From NCBI GenBank assembly GCA_963576475.1, contig OY754982.1, positions 17,654,217-17,718,216 on the forward strand: a stretch of DNA of 64,000 nt, written 5' to 3'. The notes under the pieces are model-generated. The model saw nothing but the letters and a program-made list of their open reading frames with translations, did no database searches and had not been told where the DNA came from. Shown here in pieces: positions 1-12,000 of the stretch (position 1 is its first letter; the number at the start of each line of letters is the position of its first letter). Made by a program: the position numbers and the translations under genes. This DNA comes from Molanna angustata (taxonomy: Eukaryota > Arthropoda > Insecta > Trichoptera > Molannidae).

Positions 1-330
1 TCTGATTGACTTTAATATGAAGTCAATCGGACTTATACTTTGAGCTGTAGAGAGGACACAGAGAAAAAGCAATAATGATGGATTCATAGAGAGAAGAAAT
101 TAAAAGTTGTCTATGAAAAACTAATCAGCCCTAGGTCTATGCACTTTACACATACTATGTAAATATGAAGTCGATCGGACTTAAAGTTTGGGCTACAGAG
201 AGGACACATAAAGGATACGTCGTACGGCATACAACGTATGCCATACATACAAACACATCACAATGAAACTCATCGTGTGCACTCTCTACATGATACCCGT
301 TGAGAAATTGATGTACAAAATATGCTTCAA
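1..330. repeat. Dispersed repeat, copy 1
   Basis: This stretch shares several blocks with 29520-29910: a tatgaagt..atcggacttaaa segment, then gagctacagagaggacaca, then runs of ccatac/ccatatgtcata, then gatacccgttgagaaatt. Two copies in the same order in one window mark an interspersed repeat. No coding sequence or terminal inverted repeat was recognised, so its class is unknown. Confidence 0.55.
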
Positions 331-2162
331 AATTTTGAAATCATGACTATTCCATAGTGTGGAATTTAAAAACATAATGAAAAAGGGATAAACGTTATTT
401 ATAATATAAACATAATATAGCAAGAACCTGTGACCATCAGACTTAAGTCATAATATAAAGGTGGATTTTTTTCTGTGTAATTAGACCATAGCAGGAAACA
501 ATGATTGGCTACTTTGAACACTGGGCAGTAGTGGCTTTGGCAGGTAGCAAAGGTGTGGGAATTTGATATTTAAACATGTCAGTTATAGTATAAAGCATTA
601 TAAGCCCTAGAGAATTCAATTGACCGTGATTGGTGGGGAGTATTAATAGGCTATCACAGGGCCTGTCTCATGTCCTCACAATAAGATTTCATCTTTCTAT
701 TGTATTCTTTTGGCGTGACATATACAGCTTGTCAAATTTTATCTATTTATTAGTACTGAAAAATGTTGCATTTCATTCTAAAGAACAATAACAATAATAG
801 TGGAAGGATCTTCCGAATTCTGTGTTTCCACCTTCGTAGAACCCGGGTCTTTTTAAAATCCGAAATAATAAACTCTTTTCTAGATTGCATACCCCTCCCA
901 ACGCTACGTAGTGCGCTTTTTCGGAAGAGTAAAATGAACCCAATTCCTAATAGCTGGTGTCCCCTACGTAGTGTCATGGATCCGACCTAACTAAACTAAA
1001 TAACGTCCTAAACTATTTTTCTGTGGATCCATATACCTCCTAAACTATCTAGCTAAACTACCTATTAAAAATCTAACGTCTATTTCCTAGTACTATATTA
1101 GTATTATAATTGGTTAGTGAAGTATTTCACCCCGATAATCAGTAAGTAAAATACTGGTATTAAAGGTAAGGAAATGATACTTATTAATTTTTCTACGAGA
1201 AAGGATGACTTATCAATTTAACATGCATTTATAGGATAGGAATTATTGAGTTTTGTTAGTATTATAATGATATTTATAAGTTCGAAAATAACTTATGAAT
1301 TACTAAATTTACATGCAAATAATTTATATGGAATTAGGATTATACAAGTTTACTTCATCTACATTCTATCAGTTATAAAATACAATACTTCAAATGTAAG
1401 AAAAAAATAAAATATAGAAATATTTCAAATAGGTTATAATGTTTAAAATAAGATTATGTTTATTCAGATTGTACGTGAAGGAAAATTCAAAAATAGTTAA
1501 AAATGATTACATTTTCTAATTTATATTCGATTTTTCATGTATTCTCATCTTGTTACAACAAAAGGAAAATAACAACAAATTGTTATTGAAAATAAGAGAA
1601 AAAAACTTATCTAATCCTGCGGAGCTCAGGTGGTATTGCGCCTTCCAAAATACCACTATTTTGTTTAAATATTTCTTTTTTATCGACCGAAATGTTGTAT
1701 TTTTAAGATAAAGAAAAATAAATATATAAAATAAATATGATTTAGAGTCCAATGATGATCATCCCCGTTCCACAAATAAACAATGATTATTAAAAGAGAA
1801 TTAATTTAATTTATTTTAAACGAGCTAATTATTAATGAATACTGTATTACTGGATTAAAGCAAAGACAAAGAAAAATTTGATGAATCAAAAGGAGCTCCG
1901 CGCGTACTCCTGTTATCCACCAAGATCAACCAGTAAGTGTCCACCCCACCCATCAACCATCATACTCAAAGCCAAACTTCTCTCCCCTCCCCTCCAGATA
2001 TACCAATACAATTCCCATATGTATCTTGAACTCGCGTCAACATACCTAACGAATAGTTCAAAGCTCCCAACAATGACACCATAATATATCCCAGATTAGT
2101 TTAGAAAATAGATATTATAATATTCTTCACCAACCTCAACAAAGGACTCCCATAGAGGGTAC
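331..2162. other. AT-rich stretch, no gene recognised
   Basis: No protein family was recognised on either strand. At 750-990 both strands stay open for about 75 codons in a GC-richer patch containing cctacgtagtg repeats (around 903 and 963). This resembles the 3' end of a degenerate transposon, but no motif confirms it. The rest is A/T-rich. Confidence 0.4.
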
Positions 2163-2173
2163 AATTCCAATTC

Positions 2174-3141
2174 TTCTTCTTCTTCTTTTGAATAGACCTT
2201 CAGGTCTGTTTTTTAAGAGGCCTGCTCTTCCTGCGAAGTGGACCCCCAGCTATCCCTCCATCTTTTTGGCGGTCTACCGCGAGGGCGGGTTCCGTGAGGC
2301 TGATTGTGAAGCACGATATGAGGAAGTCTGGTGCTGTCCATCCTTTGGACATGACCATACCAGTCCCTCCTCCGCTGCCTGCTCCATCTGATGATATCGT
2401 CAACCTCACATAGTTCCCTTATTCTGGAGTTCCTCACTCGGTCTCTCAGGGTTTTGCCTGCAATTGCTCTCAATGTCCTCATTTCTGAAGTCCTCAACAT
2501 TTGTTTGCTTCTGACTGTGTCTGCTCGTGCCTCTATACCGTATGTCATCACTGGTCTTACGCATGCTTTGTAGATTCTCACTTTGCTTTTAATGGCCATA
2601 TCCTCATTTTTCCAAATAATGGATTTTAGGGCGCCCGAGACTGCAGCTGCCTTATTGACTTGGCTCTGAATTTCTTCACAGAGGTCAGCATCTTCTGTTA
2701 TGTCAATTCCTAGGTATCTAAAGGTATTAACCTGTTCAATTGGGTTGTTGTCTATAATCAGATTGCATGCTATGTGTGTTTTTGAGAATGTCATACATTT
2801 AGTCTTATTAATTGAAATTGCCATGTTGTATTGTTTGCAGGTGCTATGTAACCTGTTCAGCACTGTCTGTAGGTCATTGTTAGTTTCGGCTACTATAATA
2901 GCGTTGTCGGCATAGCAAATTACATTAACAATTTCCTTCCCCATTCTGTACCCAAGCTGGGGCGATTTAATTTCCTTGATTAGTTCATCCATTATTAGAT
3001 TAAACAGGAATGGGCTTAGACTATCTCCTTGTCGGACACCTGTCATTATAGGGATTGAATTGCTTAATTCATTGTCGTTTCTTATCTTTGTACTGCTTCC
3101 CAAATTTATATCTCTTATGATGTTTATTAATTCTTCTATTG
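2174..3141 (-). mobile_element. 5'-truncated RTE-type LINE with 11-bp target duplication
   Basis: The minus strand encodes the second half of a non-LTR reverse transcriptase. [20 protein letters not shown] and the catalytic [11 protein letters not shown] block (here YADN instead of YADD) are visible, then FRYLGIDI, then the tail motifs [14 protein letters not shown] and [12 protein letters not shown]. The element ends in an (AAG)n tail at about 2174-2188. The 11-mer aattccaattc occurs on both sides (2163-2173 and 3142-3152), which fixes the boundaries and shows 5' truncation. The YADN change and missing N-terminus make it non-autonomous. Confidence 0.88.
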
Positions 3142-3191
3142 AATTCCAATTCAATATTATCAAATACATATATTTATCATACTTTAATAGT

Positions 3192-3553
<362 letters not shown>

Positions 3554-3654
3554 GTGCATATTAAAATAATAGAGTCATCACATTAGACATGTTGAAAAAA
3601 AAAATCATATTGGTGTAAAGCATTAAACTAGCATTACAAGTAGAATTCATTTCC

Positions 3655-3800
3655 CAGATTAGAAGATTACAATGGATGGATAGAGTCGAGAGAGACCTTA
3701 AGATAGCCTGTGTGGAGAATTGGAGAGAAAAGGCCATGGACAGGGTGCAATGGAGACCAAGGACTATTCTGGGCTGTGGAGCCACTGATGATAATGAATT
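3655..3800 (+). mobile_element. LINE 3'-tail fragment
   Basis: The + frame reads RLQWMDRVERDLKIACVENW, then REKAMDRVQWRPRT. This is the C-terminal tail seen at the end of many insect RTE-like reverse transcriptases (W-x-D-x-V-x2-D-L with DRVQWR). Nothing upstream of it is recognisable, so it is a short 5'-truncated relic. Confidence 0.6.
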
Positions 3801-3801
3801 C

Positions 3802-3895
3802 ATTTATTTATTTATTTATATAATTTATGTAAATGTGTACAAAGGCAGGTTTATTGCCATAAGGCAATTTCTTCCAACCAACCCGAGCAACGTGA
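3802..3895 (-). mobile_element. CR1-like LINE / SINE 3' tail
   Basis: Read on the minus strand, this contains ggaagaaattgcc-ttatggcaataaacctgcc followed by a (TAAA)n tail. It is the same hairpin-bearing tail found at the 3' end of LINE-C (40812-40850) and in the SINEs at 9304, 60952 and 62942. Only about 95 bp of the element remain. Confidence 0.6.
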
Positions 3896-5694
3896 ATAAT
3901 TTTTTTTTAAAAATAAGCATCACACAAATGATATTCCGGTATCCCAATTATATTTCATTTCTATATTTTCTCAATTATTGTTTAATTCAAGTATTTTGAA
4001 AATATAAAGATAAGTTATCTCGGTGTTTCTTTCCAATCTATTTTGACCCTCTGCTAAATCTACATAAAATAATATTGTATGTAGGAGCATTGGCACAAAA
4101 ATTAAATTTAGTAATTCGTTGGTGGATACCACATCTTCATTATTCTCTCAATTGGATGACCAGAGGCCCTTCCAAACTCCTGGAGACCTATGGACCGAAT
4201 ATCAAGGATGATATCAAAAAGTACCTCAACACATCAAAATATCAACAGAAATTATTGTATGAGTCTAGTAAAAAATATTAATTATCTCTATACATACATG
4301 GACTGAAAATTTGATTACATCAATTAAATTTTGAATTATACTATGTTGATTCATATTGTTGGTATAGGTGTCACCAAATAACTTGAACTTTTAGCCAATA
4401 AGGGGCCGATTTGCTCGTAAACCAACGAAGCAAAAAGACACAAATTTGCGCTCTGCGCAACCCGAAGCTCCATCAAGATGTTTGGAGAAGATTCTACATT
4501 CCTTCAAGAGATTTTTTTATTAAATCTATTGATACAAAATCTTAGCCAAATTTTACAATAATTATAGAACATTTAAATTTTTACAATGCCAATCATGACT
4601 ACATCCATCATTTGACAAAAAAAAGTAGGTACAATTTTTTTTTATAATATATCATATAAAGAATCCAAAAAGAGGCAGGGAGTAGACAGGAAGTGAGGGG
4701 GTTGGGAAGGATTTAGCTTATAAGTCAATAAGTAGTGTGTGTGTTGGTAGGTTATGCCTTGCCACAATGGTAATACCAACAAAAGATACATTGCATCTAC
4801 CTGACTTTGGGTGACAAACATGGCAATGGTGTATTCGTAACATAGAATGGTCCTGAATACTTTGTTAATATATGAGAACATTGAGAACAAACTATCATTT
4901 TAATGATAGTTTATTCTCAATGACTCTGTGTAGAATAAACGTTGTTCTCCGATCGGGCAATGGAAACACTATCAACATTACATTATTACATTTTTATTAA
5001 GATATTGAATACTGTGGAATCTCTATATTTCTAATGAGAGAGTTCTTTTTATTGAATCGTGGAATCTGGGAGTTTTCAAATGAAGAAGACTTGCTCTTGT
5101 AATTTACTTAAATTACAGTATATTTGTACACTTAAATAGCATATACAATTTACAAGTTTGAGATTCAGATTAGATACTATGTATCTATTAGAGGTACCTT
5201 CCTAGAATGAACCTATGTTAATTTTCATTAATAACATAAACTTTTTATTGTTCCAATCCAACAGAAAATAATAATAAGTTTTCAATAAATAATAAATTAT
5301 TATACCTAATTATTTTCCTGGCAACAGATCAATCATGAAATGATCTACTGACATCCTTCTAACTTTCTTAAAGTTTTTATACTTTAAGAAAGAACACATT
5401 GAAAGGTTCTGAACCTAGCTATGAAGCAATAAACAAACTTCCATAAATGTCACTGCTATAATTTTCATTGTGTTTAAATTTTATAAATAAATATACATAT
5501 TTAACATATTTTACAAATACATAAAGAAGAAATTATTTTAAGATAATGTGTGCTTCCTGTATTTTCTGTCTATGGATATTGGAATATTTTCTTATTTGTT
5601 GTTTTTTATAAGTTATACTAGGTATGTAATTTTTTTTTTCATCATTGTATATATCCTTTTATTTATACTAGGTGTAAGAAAATTTATTTATTTT
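3896..5694. other. AT-rich stretch, no gene recognised
   Basis: A 68-codon + frame at 4075-4281 has ordinary amino-acid composition (for example ETYGPNIKDDIKKYLNTSKY) but no family was recognised and there is no supporting context. It may be a relic of a transposon. The remainder holds nothing that can be supported. Confidence 0.35.
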
Positions 5695-6125
5695 TACATC
5701 TAAATAAAATATACATACAATACAATACAATTTTTGTGTTGGTAACAAAGATCGATAATTAATCTTTGATTTTCAAGGGTACCTACTAATTTTGTTAAGT
5801 TGAGGATCTTGGTTGTAATTATCTTTTGTACATGTTTGATGGCACTAGTGTGTGTTATGTAATTAGGATTCCATATTATTGATCCAAACTCCAGGCCGCT
5901 CCGGATCAAGGAATTGTACAGAATCTTTAGATAGTCAGGATTTTAGAAATATATTGTACTCCTATTGATATATCTAAGTAAACTGAAAGTTCGAGAGGAT
6001 ATAATATATTATGTTCAATGTGTTTGGTAAAGTTGAGATTTTCATCTAATATAACTCCAAGGCCATGTATTTCTGTTTTAAAATTTAAAATATTGCTTCT
6101 CGGGCAACTAACAATTACATACTAT
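5695..6125 (-). mobile_element. Degenerate CR1/Jockey-like LINE fragment
   Basis: The minus strand retains GLGVILDENLNFTKHIEHNI (about 5990-6080) and then, in another frame, IRSGLEFGSIIWNPNYITHT and SAIKHVQKI. These are the block after the YLG motif and the LEYGS-x-IW block found C-terminal to CR1/Jockey reverse transcriptases. Frameshifts and stops separate them, so this is a dead copy. Confidence 0.7.
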
Positions 6126-6134
6126 ATCAAATAT

Positions 6135-6293
6135 TAATTTAACACGCACCCAATAATAAGTTGCCACATTCTGGAGGTCTCACAGATCCAGACTGAAAAA
6201 ACAATTAACAACTGTGTCTCCACCGGGAATCGAACCCAGGACCTTTGGATCAGCAGTCAGATACCCAACAAACTGAGCCAACCAACCAACCGA
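6135..6293 (-). mobile_element. tRNA-headed SINE (Ser-like head)
   Basis: On the minus strand GGTTGGTTGGCTCAGTTTG gives a pol III A box, CTGACTGCTGATCC resembles the anticodon arm of tRNA-Ser(GCU), and CCTGGGTTCGATTCCCGG gives a canonical B box. The D arm and acceptor do not fold into a full cloverleaf and about 90 bp of unrelated body follows, so this is a SINE head and not a tRNA gene. Confidence 0.6.
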
Positions 6294-6309
6294 TTATTTA
6301 TTACATACA

Positions 6310-6650
6310 TACCATCACGCCATGTCCCTTACGGGGTAAGCAGAGAGAATCGAGCGCCATACTTCTCTATTTTTGCACACATTTCTGGCTTCCTTTACAT
6401 TCATGCATCGTCTCATACATGCTCGTCGATTGTTCAAACTTTTTATGTTTCCTTCTTTCAAAATATCATTCACATGGTCATGCCATCCCTTTCTGGGGCG
6501 ACCTCTGCTATTCACTCCATCTCTTGCACCCATGTATATTTTTTTGGTCAATCGTTCATCGTTCATTCTTTCTATATGTCCAAACCACCTCAAAGCATTC
6601 ACTTTCATTTTACGATTATTTATTAAGTATTCAAAATAAAAATTTGGCAA
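6310..6650 (-). mobile_element. RTE-like LINE 3' fragment
   Basis: The minus frame reads KVNALRWFGHIERMNDERLT, then SRGRPRKGWHDHVNDILKEG, then RACMRRCMNVKEARNVCKNR and WRSILSAYP. This is the conserved tail of the commonest LINE family of the window, which recurs at 11434, 26075, 32080, 33600, 46912 and 63282. The frame is intact here but all upstream domains are missing. Confidence 0.8.
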
Positions 6651-6794
6651 CAATAATAACATTGTATTGCAACCATTGATTATAAGACATAGGAACAGTG
6701 ATTTGATGTTTCTGCGTGATTTGTTAAATGGTTTTATTCAATAATGTACCCATTAGATGGACAAGGTATTCTGCACTGCTTTATCTAAATAAAT

Positions 6795-7035
6795 CAAACT
6801 GTAATATTGCTAGTAATGCCCCATTGTACATGTACAGGTCTATAACTACATATCCAAACTGTAATATTGCTAGTAATGCCCCATTGTACATGTACAGGTC
6901 TATAACTACATATCCAAACTGTAATATTGCTAGTAATGCCCCATTGTACATGTACAGGTCTATAACTACATATCCAAACTGTAATATTGCTAGTAATGCC
7001 CCATTGTACATGTACAGGTCTATAACTACATATCC
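6795..7035. repeat. 60-bp minisatellite, four near-identical copies
   Basis: Four back-to-back copies of a 60-bp unit, virtually without substitutions. The unit contains the palindrome tgtacatgtaca. Because 60 is a multiple of three and the unit has no stop in one frame on each strand, it creates repetitive open frames on both strands. These are not evidence of coding. The lack of divergence implies recent expansion. Confidence 0.95.
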
Positions 7036-7524
7036 TCTTTTTCCTTGAAATTTTGTTGCAATGAAAATAAGGACATATATCATGCTATTCGAAGGTGAGT
7101 CGAGTTAGGTACTATTTCTTATAAAAAAATGAATCATTGTTTTATTATTATGTAGTATGTGTACTCACCTTTTGAAAAAAAATCCCTTTGCTATTTATCT
7201 TGTAATAATACTGACTTAACCCAACAACTGAATCAACAAAAGACAATGTTAAATTACATGTTCTGTAAAACAGACAAAACTCTGGCAGGTTACAAAGAAC
7301 AATAACCTTCAATGTTCATGATTATATGCAAATAAAACTGTTGAGCAAGTTTATGAGAGTCCCGATAGATAATAAATATATAAATATAATGAAACCTAAT
7401 ATTTATCAAACTACTACAGAAACCCAGTCTTTACAAAACAATCCTTTAAATCAAACTATTCATGACATCCAAAATATACCAAACTATTCACAAAGACCAC
7501 AAAAAATATGAATAGATGACGTTG
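7036..7524. other. No gene recognised; contains a small inverted-terminus repeat
   Basis: Apart from the repeat at 7092-7172, no family or motif is recognisable. A 61-codon + frame at 7326-7511 is asparagine- and glutamine-rich and looks like chance in AT-rich DNA. Confidence 0.35.
7092..7172. repeat. Short element with AAGGTGAGT / ACTCACCTT ends
   Basis: An 80-bp segment begins aaggtgagtcgagttaggta and ends gtactcacctttt, so its ends are inverted repeats. A second copy with the same ends and a similar interior (ttatgtagt near the right end) lies at 63762-63852. This suggests a miniature inverted-repeat element of unknown family. Confidence 0.4.
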
Positions 7525-7620
7525 TCTGGCTTGTGGGTCGTAGATGGCAGAGATAGAAGATATTGGAAAAGTTGAAAGAGGCCAATTTCTAGCAGTGGAA
7601 CAAATGTGTCTAGCAATAAA
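7525..7620 (+). mobile_element. LINE 3'-tail fragment
   Basis: The + strand reads VVDGRDRRYWKKLKEANF followed by a stop and QWN. This matches the terminal W-x-K-L-K-E-A-x2-QQW motif of RTE-like LINEs, which is better preserved at 52065-52295. Very short relic. Confidence 0.5.
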
Positions 7621-8104
7621 TAATCCACGAAATCTATTCTATACCAAATTAACTGTTAAACATAATTTACTCCTAACTACTCATAAAACCAAATATATAC
7701 CTAAAGTACCCAAAATCGTAGTATAGCACCTGAAATGTAGCCGTTGCTCATCACTACGTTCATCTCTCAATATTAGTTGATGCAAGGCTACCTCATGTAC
7801 ATGCTTATATTAGCATCAACAAAGTCTACCGATCTCATTCGGTGAACCTTCAGTGCTGCAACACGGATGTATCGAATAGTGATTCATCAGCATCTCGCTC
7901 CATAATTTTTACTAGTTAAAAGTTTATTTTAAATTCATCAATTGTTGTAACATCTTTTGTCAAATAAATTGTATTCAGAATGAGAAACCTTCTTCATTAA
8001 TAATGGATCATCTGTTGCCTATTTTATCTCTATAAAGATAATTTAGATAGTGGATGTTTAATCAATCTTTAAAAATGCACACATTACCTTCTTATCAATA
8101 TACT

Positions 8105-8405
8105 TCTTCTTCTTTATCCTCGCCATGTCCCATTACACGGGGTCGGTTTTCCTAACCATGCAGCGCCAATAGCTTCTCTGCTGAGTATCTTCCTTTTTTA
8201 GACCCAGTATCTTCATGTCCCTCTAGACATTCGTCAGCCAGGTGGTTTGGAGCTTTCCCCTCCCCCTCCTCTCAGTAGCCATGGAAAGGCACTTCTTCAC
8301 CACATGTTCATCCTCCCTTCTCATTATATGGCCAAACCATCTAAGTCTGGCCTCTGTTACCTTCTCAGATATAGGTGCCACCTTAAAGCTCCCCCTGACG
8401 TAATC
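8105..8405 (-). mobile_element. LINE 3' fragment
   Basis: On the minus strand: TEARLRWFGHIMRREDEHVV, then KKCLSMATERRGRGK, then LADECLEGHEDTGSKK. The RWFGH-x-MRR-x-D-E and RRGRGK motifs mark the end of an RTE-like LINE. Frameshifts follow, and the LINE ends in a (GAA)-rich stretch at about 8105. Confidence 0.65.
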
Positions 8406-8976
8406 CCTAAATTAATCTTAATCAAAGCATTTAATATCCTATTTGTAATTCATTTGGTTGGATATCTAACTCGATTTTTAGTGAAGACACAGTTTTTTAA
8501 CTGTGGTTTTAGTCTAGATCTGAGAGAGGATAGCCATCATAAGTCTCCATTATTGGATTAATTGTTATTGGTTTTATGTTAAATTTATATTTGACATAGT
8601 TTGTTGCCAGAGTTTTTTGTTAGTTACCCAAGAGGCAGTACAAAGCATTGCTGAACAACGAGAATTCTCATTGTTTACAATATTATATCCTAGTGATGTG
8701 TATTGACATTTGTTACAACCAAAATAAAAACATAAATCAAACACAGCTAGATATGAATATGACAGAGATGTTTAGTATATTCAGCTGTGTAAAGATACAT
8801 ACATATTATAGGAACATAGTAAACAATATCAATTTTATGAACAAATACTAAACTTTAAGTATTCACATTTTCACTATTAAAATTCGAGTATAGCTTACAG
8901 TGGAACTAAATTGATTTTTATGGCAACGTGAATGTTTTTATAATATACACATAAAAATTGTAAACATTTCAAACCA
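8406..8976 (+). other. Sequence upstream of AOX-1 exon 1
   Basis: This is the presumed promoter and 5' UTR zone of AOX-1. It is AT-rich. Nothing diagnostic such as a clear initiator could be identified. The last 60 bp contain ttttataatatacacat about 40 bp before the start codon, too close to be the TATA box unless the leader is very short. Confidence 0.3.
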
Positions 8977-9025
8977 ATGGAGAATTGTATTGTGAAATTT
9001 ACTGTAAACGGAAAACCCTATACAG
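8977..9025 (+). CDS. AOX: AOX-1 exon 1
   Basis: Encodes [16 protein letters not shown] plus the first base of Val17. The FTVNGKPY strand is the typical start of the plant-type ferredoxin domain. The ATG lies in accaATGg. The exon ends in phase 1 at g|gtattt and joins exon 2 (ta act gat) to give [13 protein letters not shown], exactly as in the family. Very short exons of this kind open most insect XDH/AOX genes. Confidence 0.85.
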
Positions 9026-12000
9026 GTATTTAACATTGTAACCATTTTTTATTTAATTATCTGTCAATGTAAGTAGATCTGACAGTATAGTAATAATAAT
9101 AATAATAATAAACACATAATGCAATAAGAATATGTCATATATTGTAATGTTTATTCAAAATTTTAAATTGACAAACATATTACTTAACTTCTAAGTCAAA
9201 TAACATCGAACTTTAATCAATTTAATTTCAACAAATTCAACCAATTATATTTTCACCAAGGCATAAAGCACTTTCTCTAGGGTGAATTGCCAGTAAACAA
9301 AAAAATAAACACTTCCTTGCACCCTGCGCAAGTAGCGAGTTTATTGCCATATGACAATTTCTTCCAACTAACCAGCGTTATGAATGATTGATAATAACTG
9401 TAGAGGTCGCCCCAGAAACAACTATATAGACCAGATAATCGGTGACATGCGCTGTAGCAGTTACAAAAAGATGAAGAGACTGGCGAACGATAGAGTTAAG
9501 TGGAAAGATCGAGTGTTTGGTGCAGACCAATCTTTGGATTGTAACCCAGAAGAAGAAGAAGAACCAGCGTTTCCAGCCCAGAGAAGCAATATTTGTGTGA
9601 GAAATTATTTTTAATTAATTTCACCTCTGCTGGAGATCAAGCCTGCATAGAAACCAAACGGCTTATAAATTGGGCCACAGCGGTCGGTACCTGTTGACTT
9701 CTATTTTATCTGTGATAAAATGACTTCAAACAAGGTGGTCTGATGATATAAGACAAGTGGCTAGAGGTGGATGGATGTGGTCTGCCCTTGTTAGGGAACT
9801 GTGGAGGTCTCAGTGGGAAGCCTATGTCCATTACTGGACGAAGGAGGGCTGAAGAAGATGAAGATTACTTCTATTGTTTCTGTGATTTATGTTATATCAT
9901 TTGGCGTTATATCTGATGACAATTTTCATTCACAAAGAGGTTAATTTAAGAAAAATATAATTTTCGAAACGCCGCTCGAAAGCGTTCAGTGAGATCGGTC
10001 TGAAAAATGTCATAATCTGCAACTTCAGGTACATCCGACGTCGAGTGTTCTATCTGAACGTAGATCAGTACTTGATAAATATTTTAACCTTCTTCTTTTT
10101 CCAAACAACCAGTGAGAAAACAAAATGTGTGTTCTGCTGCAGAAAAATAAATAAAAATACTTATTCAAATGGCAATGATGAATTATTACAAACTAAAAAT
10201 AGCATAAAAGAAAAATATTAAAGTGAATAAAAAAATATTACACTGATTAATAATTCATAGAAAGGAAAAGAATAAAATCTCTGTCAAGTTTACATCTCAA
10301 TAATACGTTCTCTTGTTTTTTCCTTGATTGGCGTTGGTCAGAAACGGACGTGTGTTTGTTCCTGCGTCGACAAGCATATAAAAACTCAACCTACCTACCG
10401 AATATTCAATATTTTTAATATTATTGGTGTAAAATTCAATCTTTCTGGCAAATTCATTTTTTACTTTGTGTTGTTATTGTGATGTCTATTTTGTAACCTG
10501 GGGTAAGTTAAATTAACATTATATATAACAGTTTTTTCCTCTTAATTTACTAACAATGGAGGTTAAACCTCCGGACCCGCCTGATCCTCCAGATCTCTCT
10601 CCATCGAAACCACGATATACCAGAACGAGAAGCGACCGAGCATGGTCGGATTCTTACGACTCTGACAGCTCCCTAATTACTGTCCCAGATATAACGCCGC
10701 CGTCTCCCGGTCTCTTTGTGACAGTCCCAAATAAAAAATACGCCCAAAAACGGAAAAATAGCAGACCTTCCCTTGGTGACTTGGAAAAGGAAACCAAGAC
10801 CAGTGATCATAAAAAAAAACCCGCCCTCAATGAAACACAACCCTCTGTAAATTCCACCCCCAACACTTCAGCCACCCCTCCAAATCCCTTATATGAAAGA
10901 AACACAAGAAATATTTACAATGAAACGGACAGCAGTCCATTCATTGTACACGTCTCTTCCGAAAATTCTAACCAATTATCTGCCATTGAGTTCGGAAAAT
11001 GCCTTAAAAGAAACCTAGTAAAGGGAATAATTGAAGACACAAGTGGATGAAGGTGTTAACTTACAAATTCATGAAGCTGAGATATTTGGGTTTAAAGTTT
11101 TGAACACATTTTGGGCTGGAACTTTTTCTATTGCAGAGCTATGCTAACATTTTGTTAGTTATATGGTAATAAAATACTTCACATTTTGTTTATGATATTT
11201 AATTTTATGCAAAAATTGTGATTTATACATTTTTTTAGAGAAAATATGTACATAACACCTTCATCCATTAACTAGACAAAACATTTTTCAACGGTTAACT
11301 TAGTGGATAAAGGGTTTATACAAAGATTTACATACATATGCACCAGATTCCACTATTTTTGTTACAACCTTATCTCCTTAAAGTATAAAAATGACTCATG
11401 CTTACCATTTTTACCTTTTGTATTTTTAAATACCATACCATCACGTCGTTTCTCTATTTGAGATATGCAGAGAGGACCGAACGCCAGATTCCTCTATATT
11501 GACATACATTTCTTGCTTCATTCACGTCCATGCATCGTGTCATATAAGCTCTATTATTCTTACTTCTGACATCTCCATCTTTCAAAATTCTATTTATGTG
11601 ATCGTGCCAACTTTTCCTTGGCCGACCTCTACCTTTCGTTGCTCTTCTATCAGCCTTATATACATTTTTTGTCAGTCGATCATCATTCATTCTTTCTGTG
11701 ACTAAACCACCTTAGGGTATTTATAATCATCTTACTTACGATATCACTTTCATACACTCTCGTCTAGTATCCTCATTTCTAATTCTATCGTTTTACCACA
11801 AATTCGTCTTAGCGATAAATGCAGATAACATAATATGATTATTGTATGAAAATTTTCTTTTGTTTAAGCAAATTTTGTTTAAGCAAATACATGCTTATAA
11901 GGCCATAATCAACTGGACCAGTTGATTATGGCCTTATAAGCCGAAACGGTCGTCGGGAGAAAAATAAAATAAATTGTGGAATTATATATGTGTTCATATT

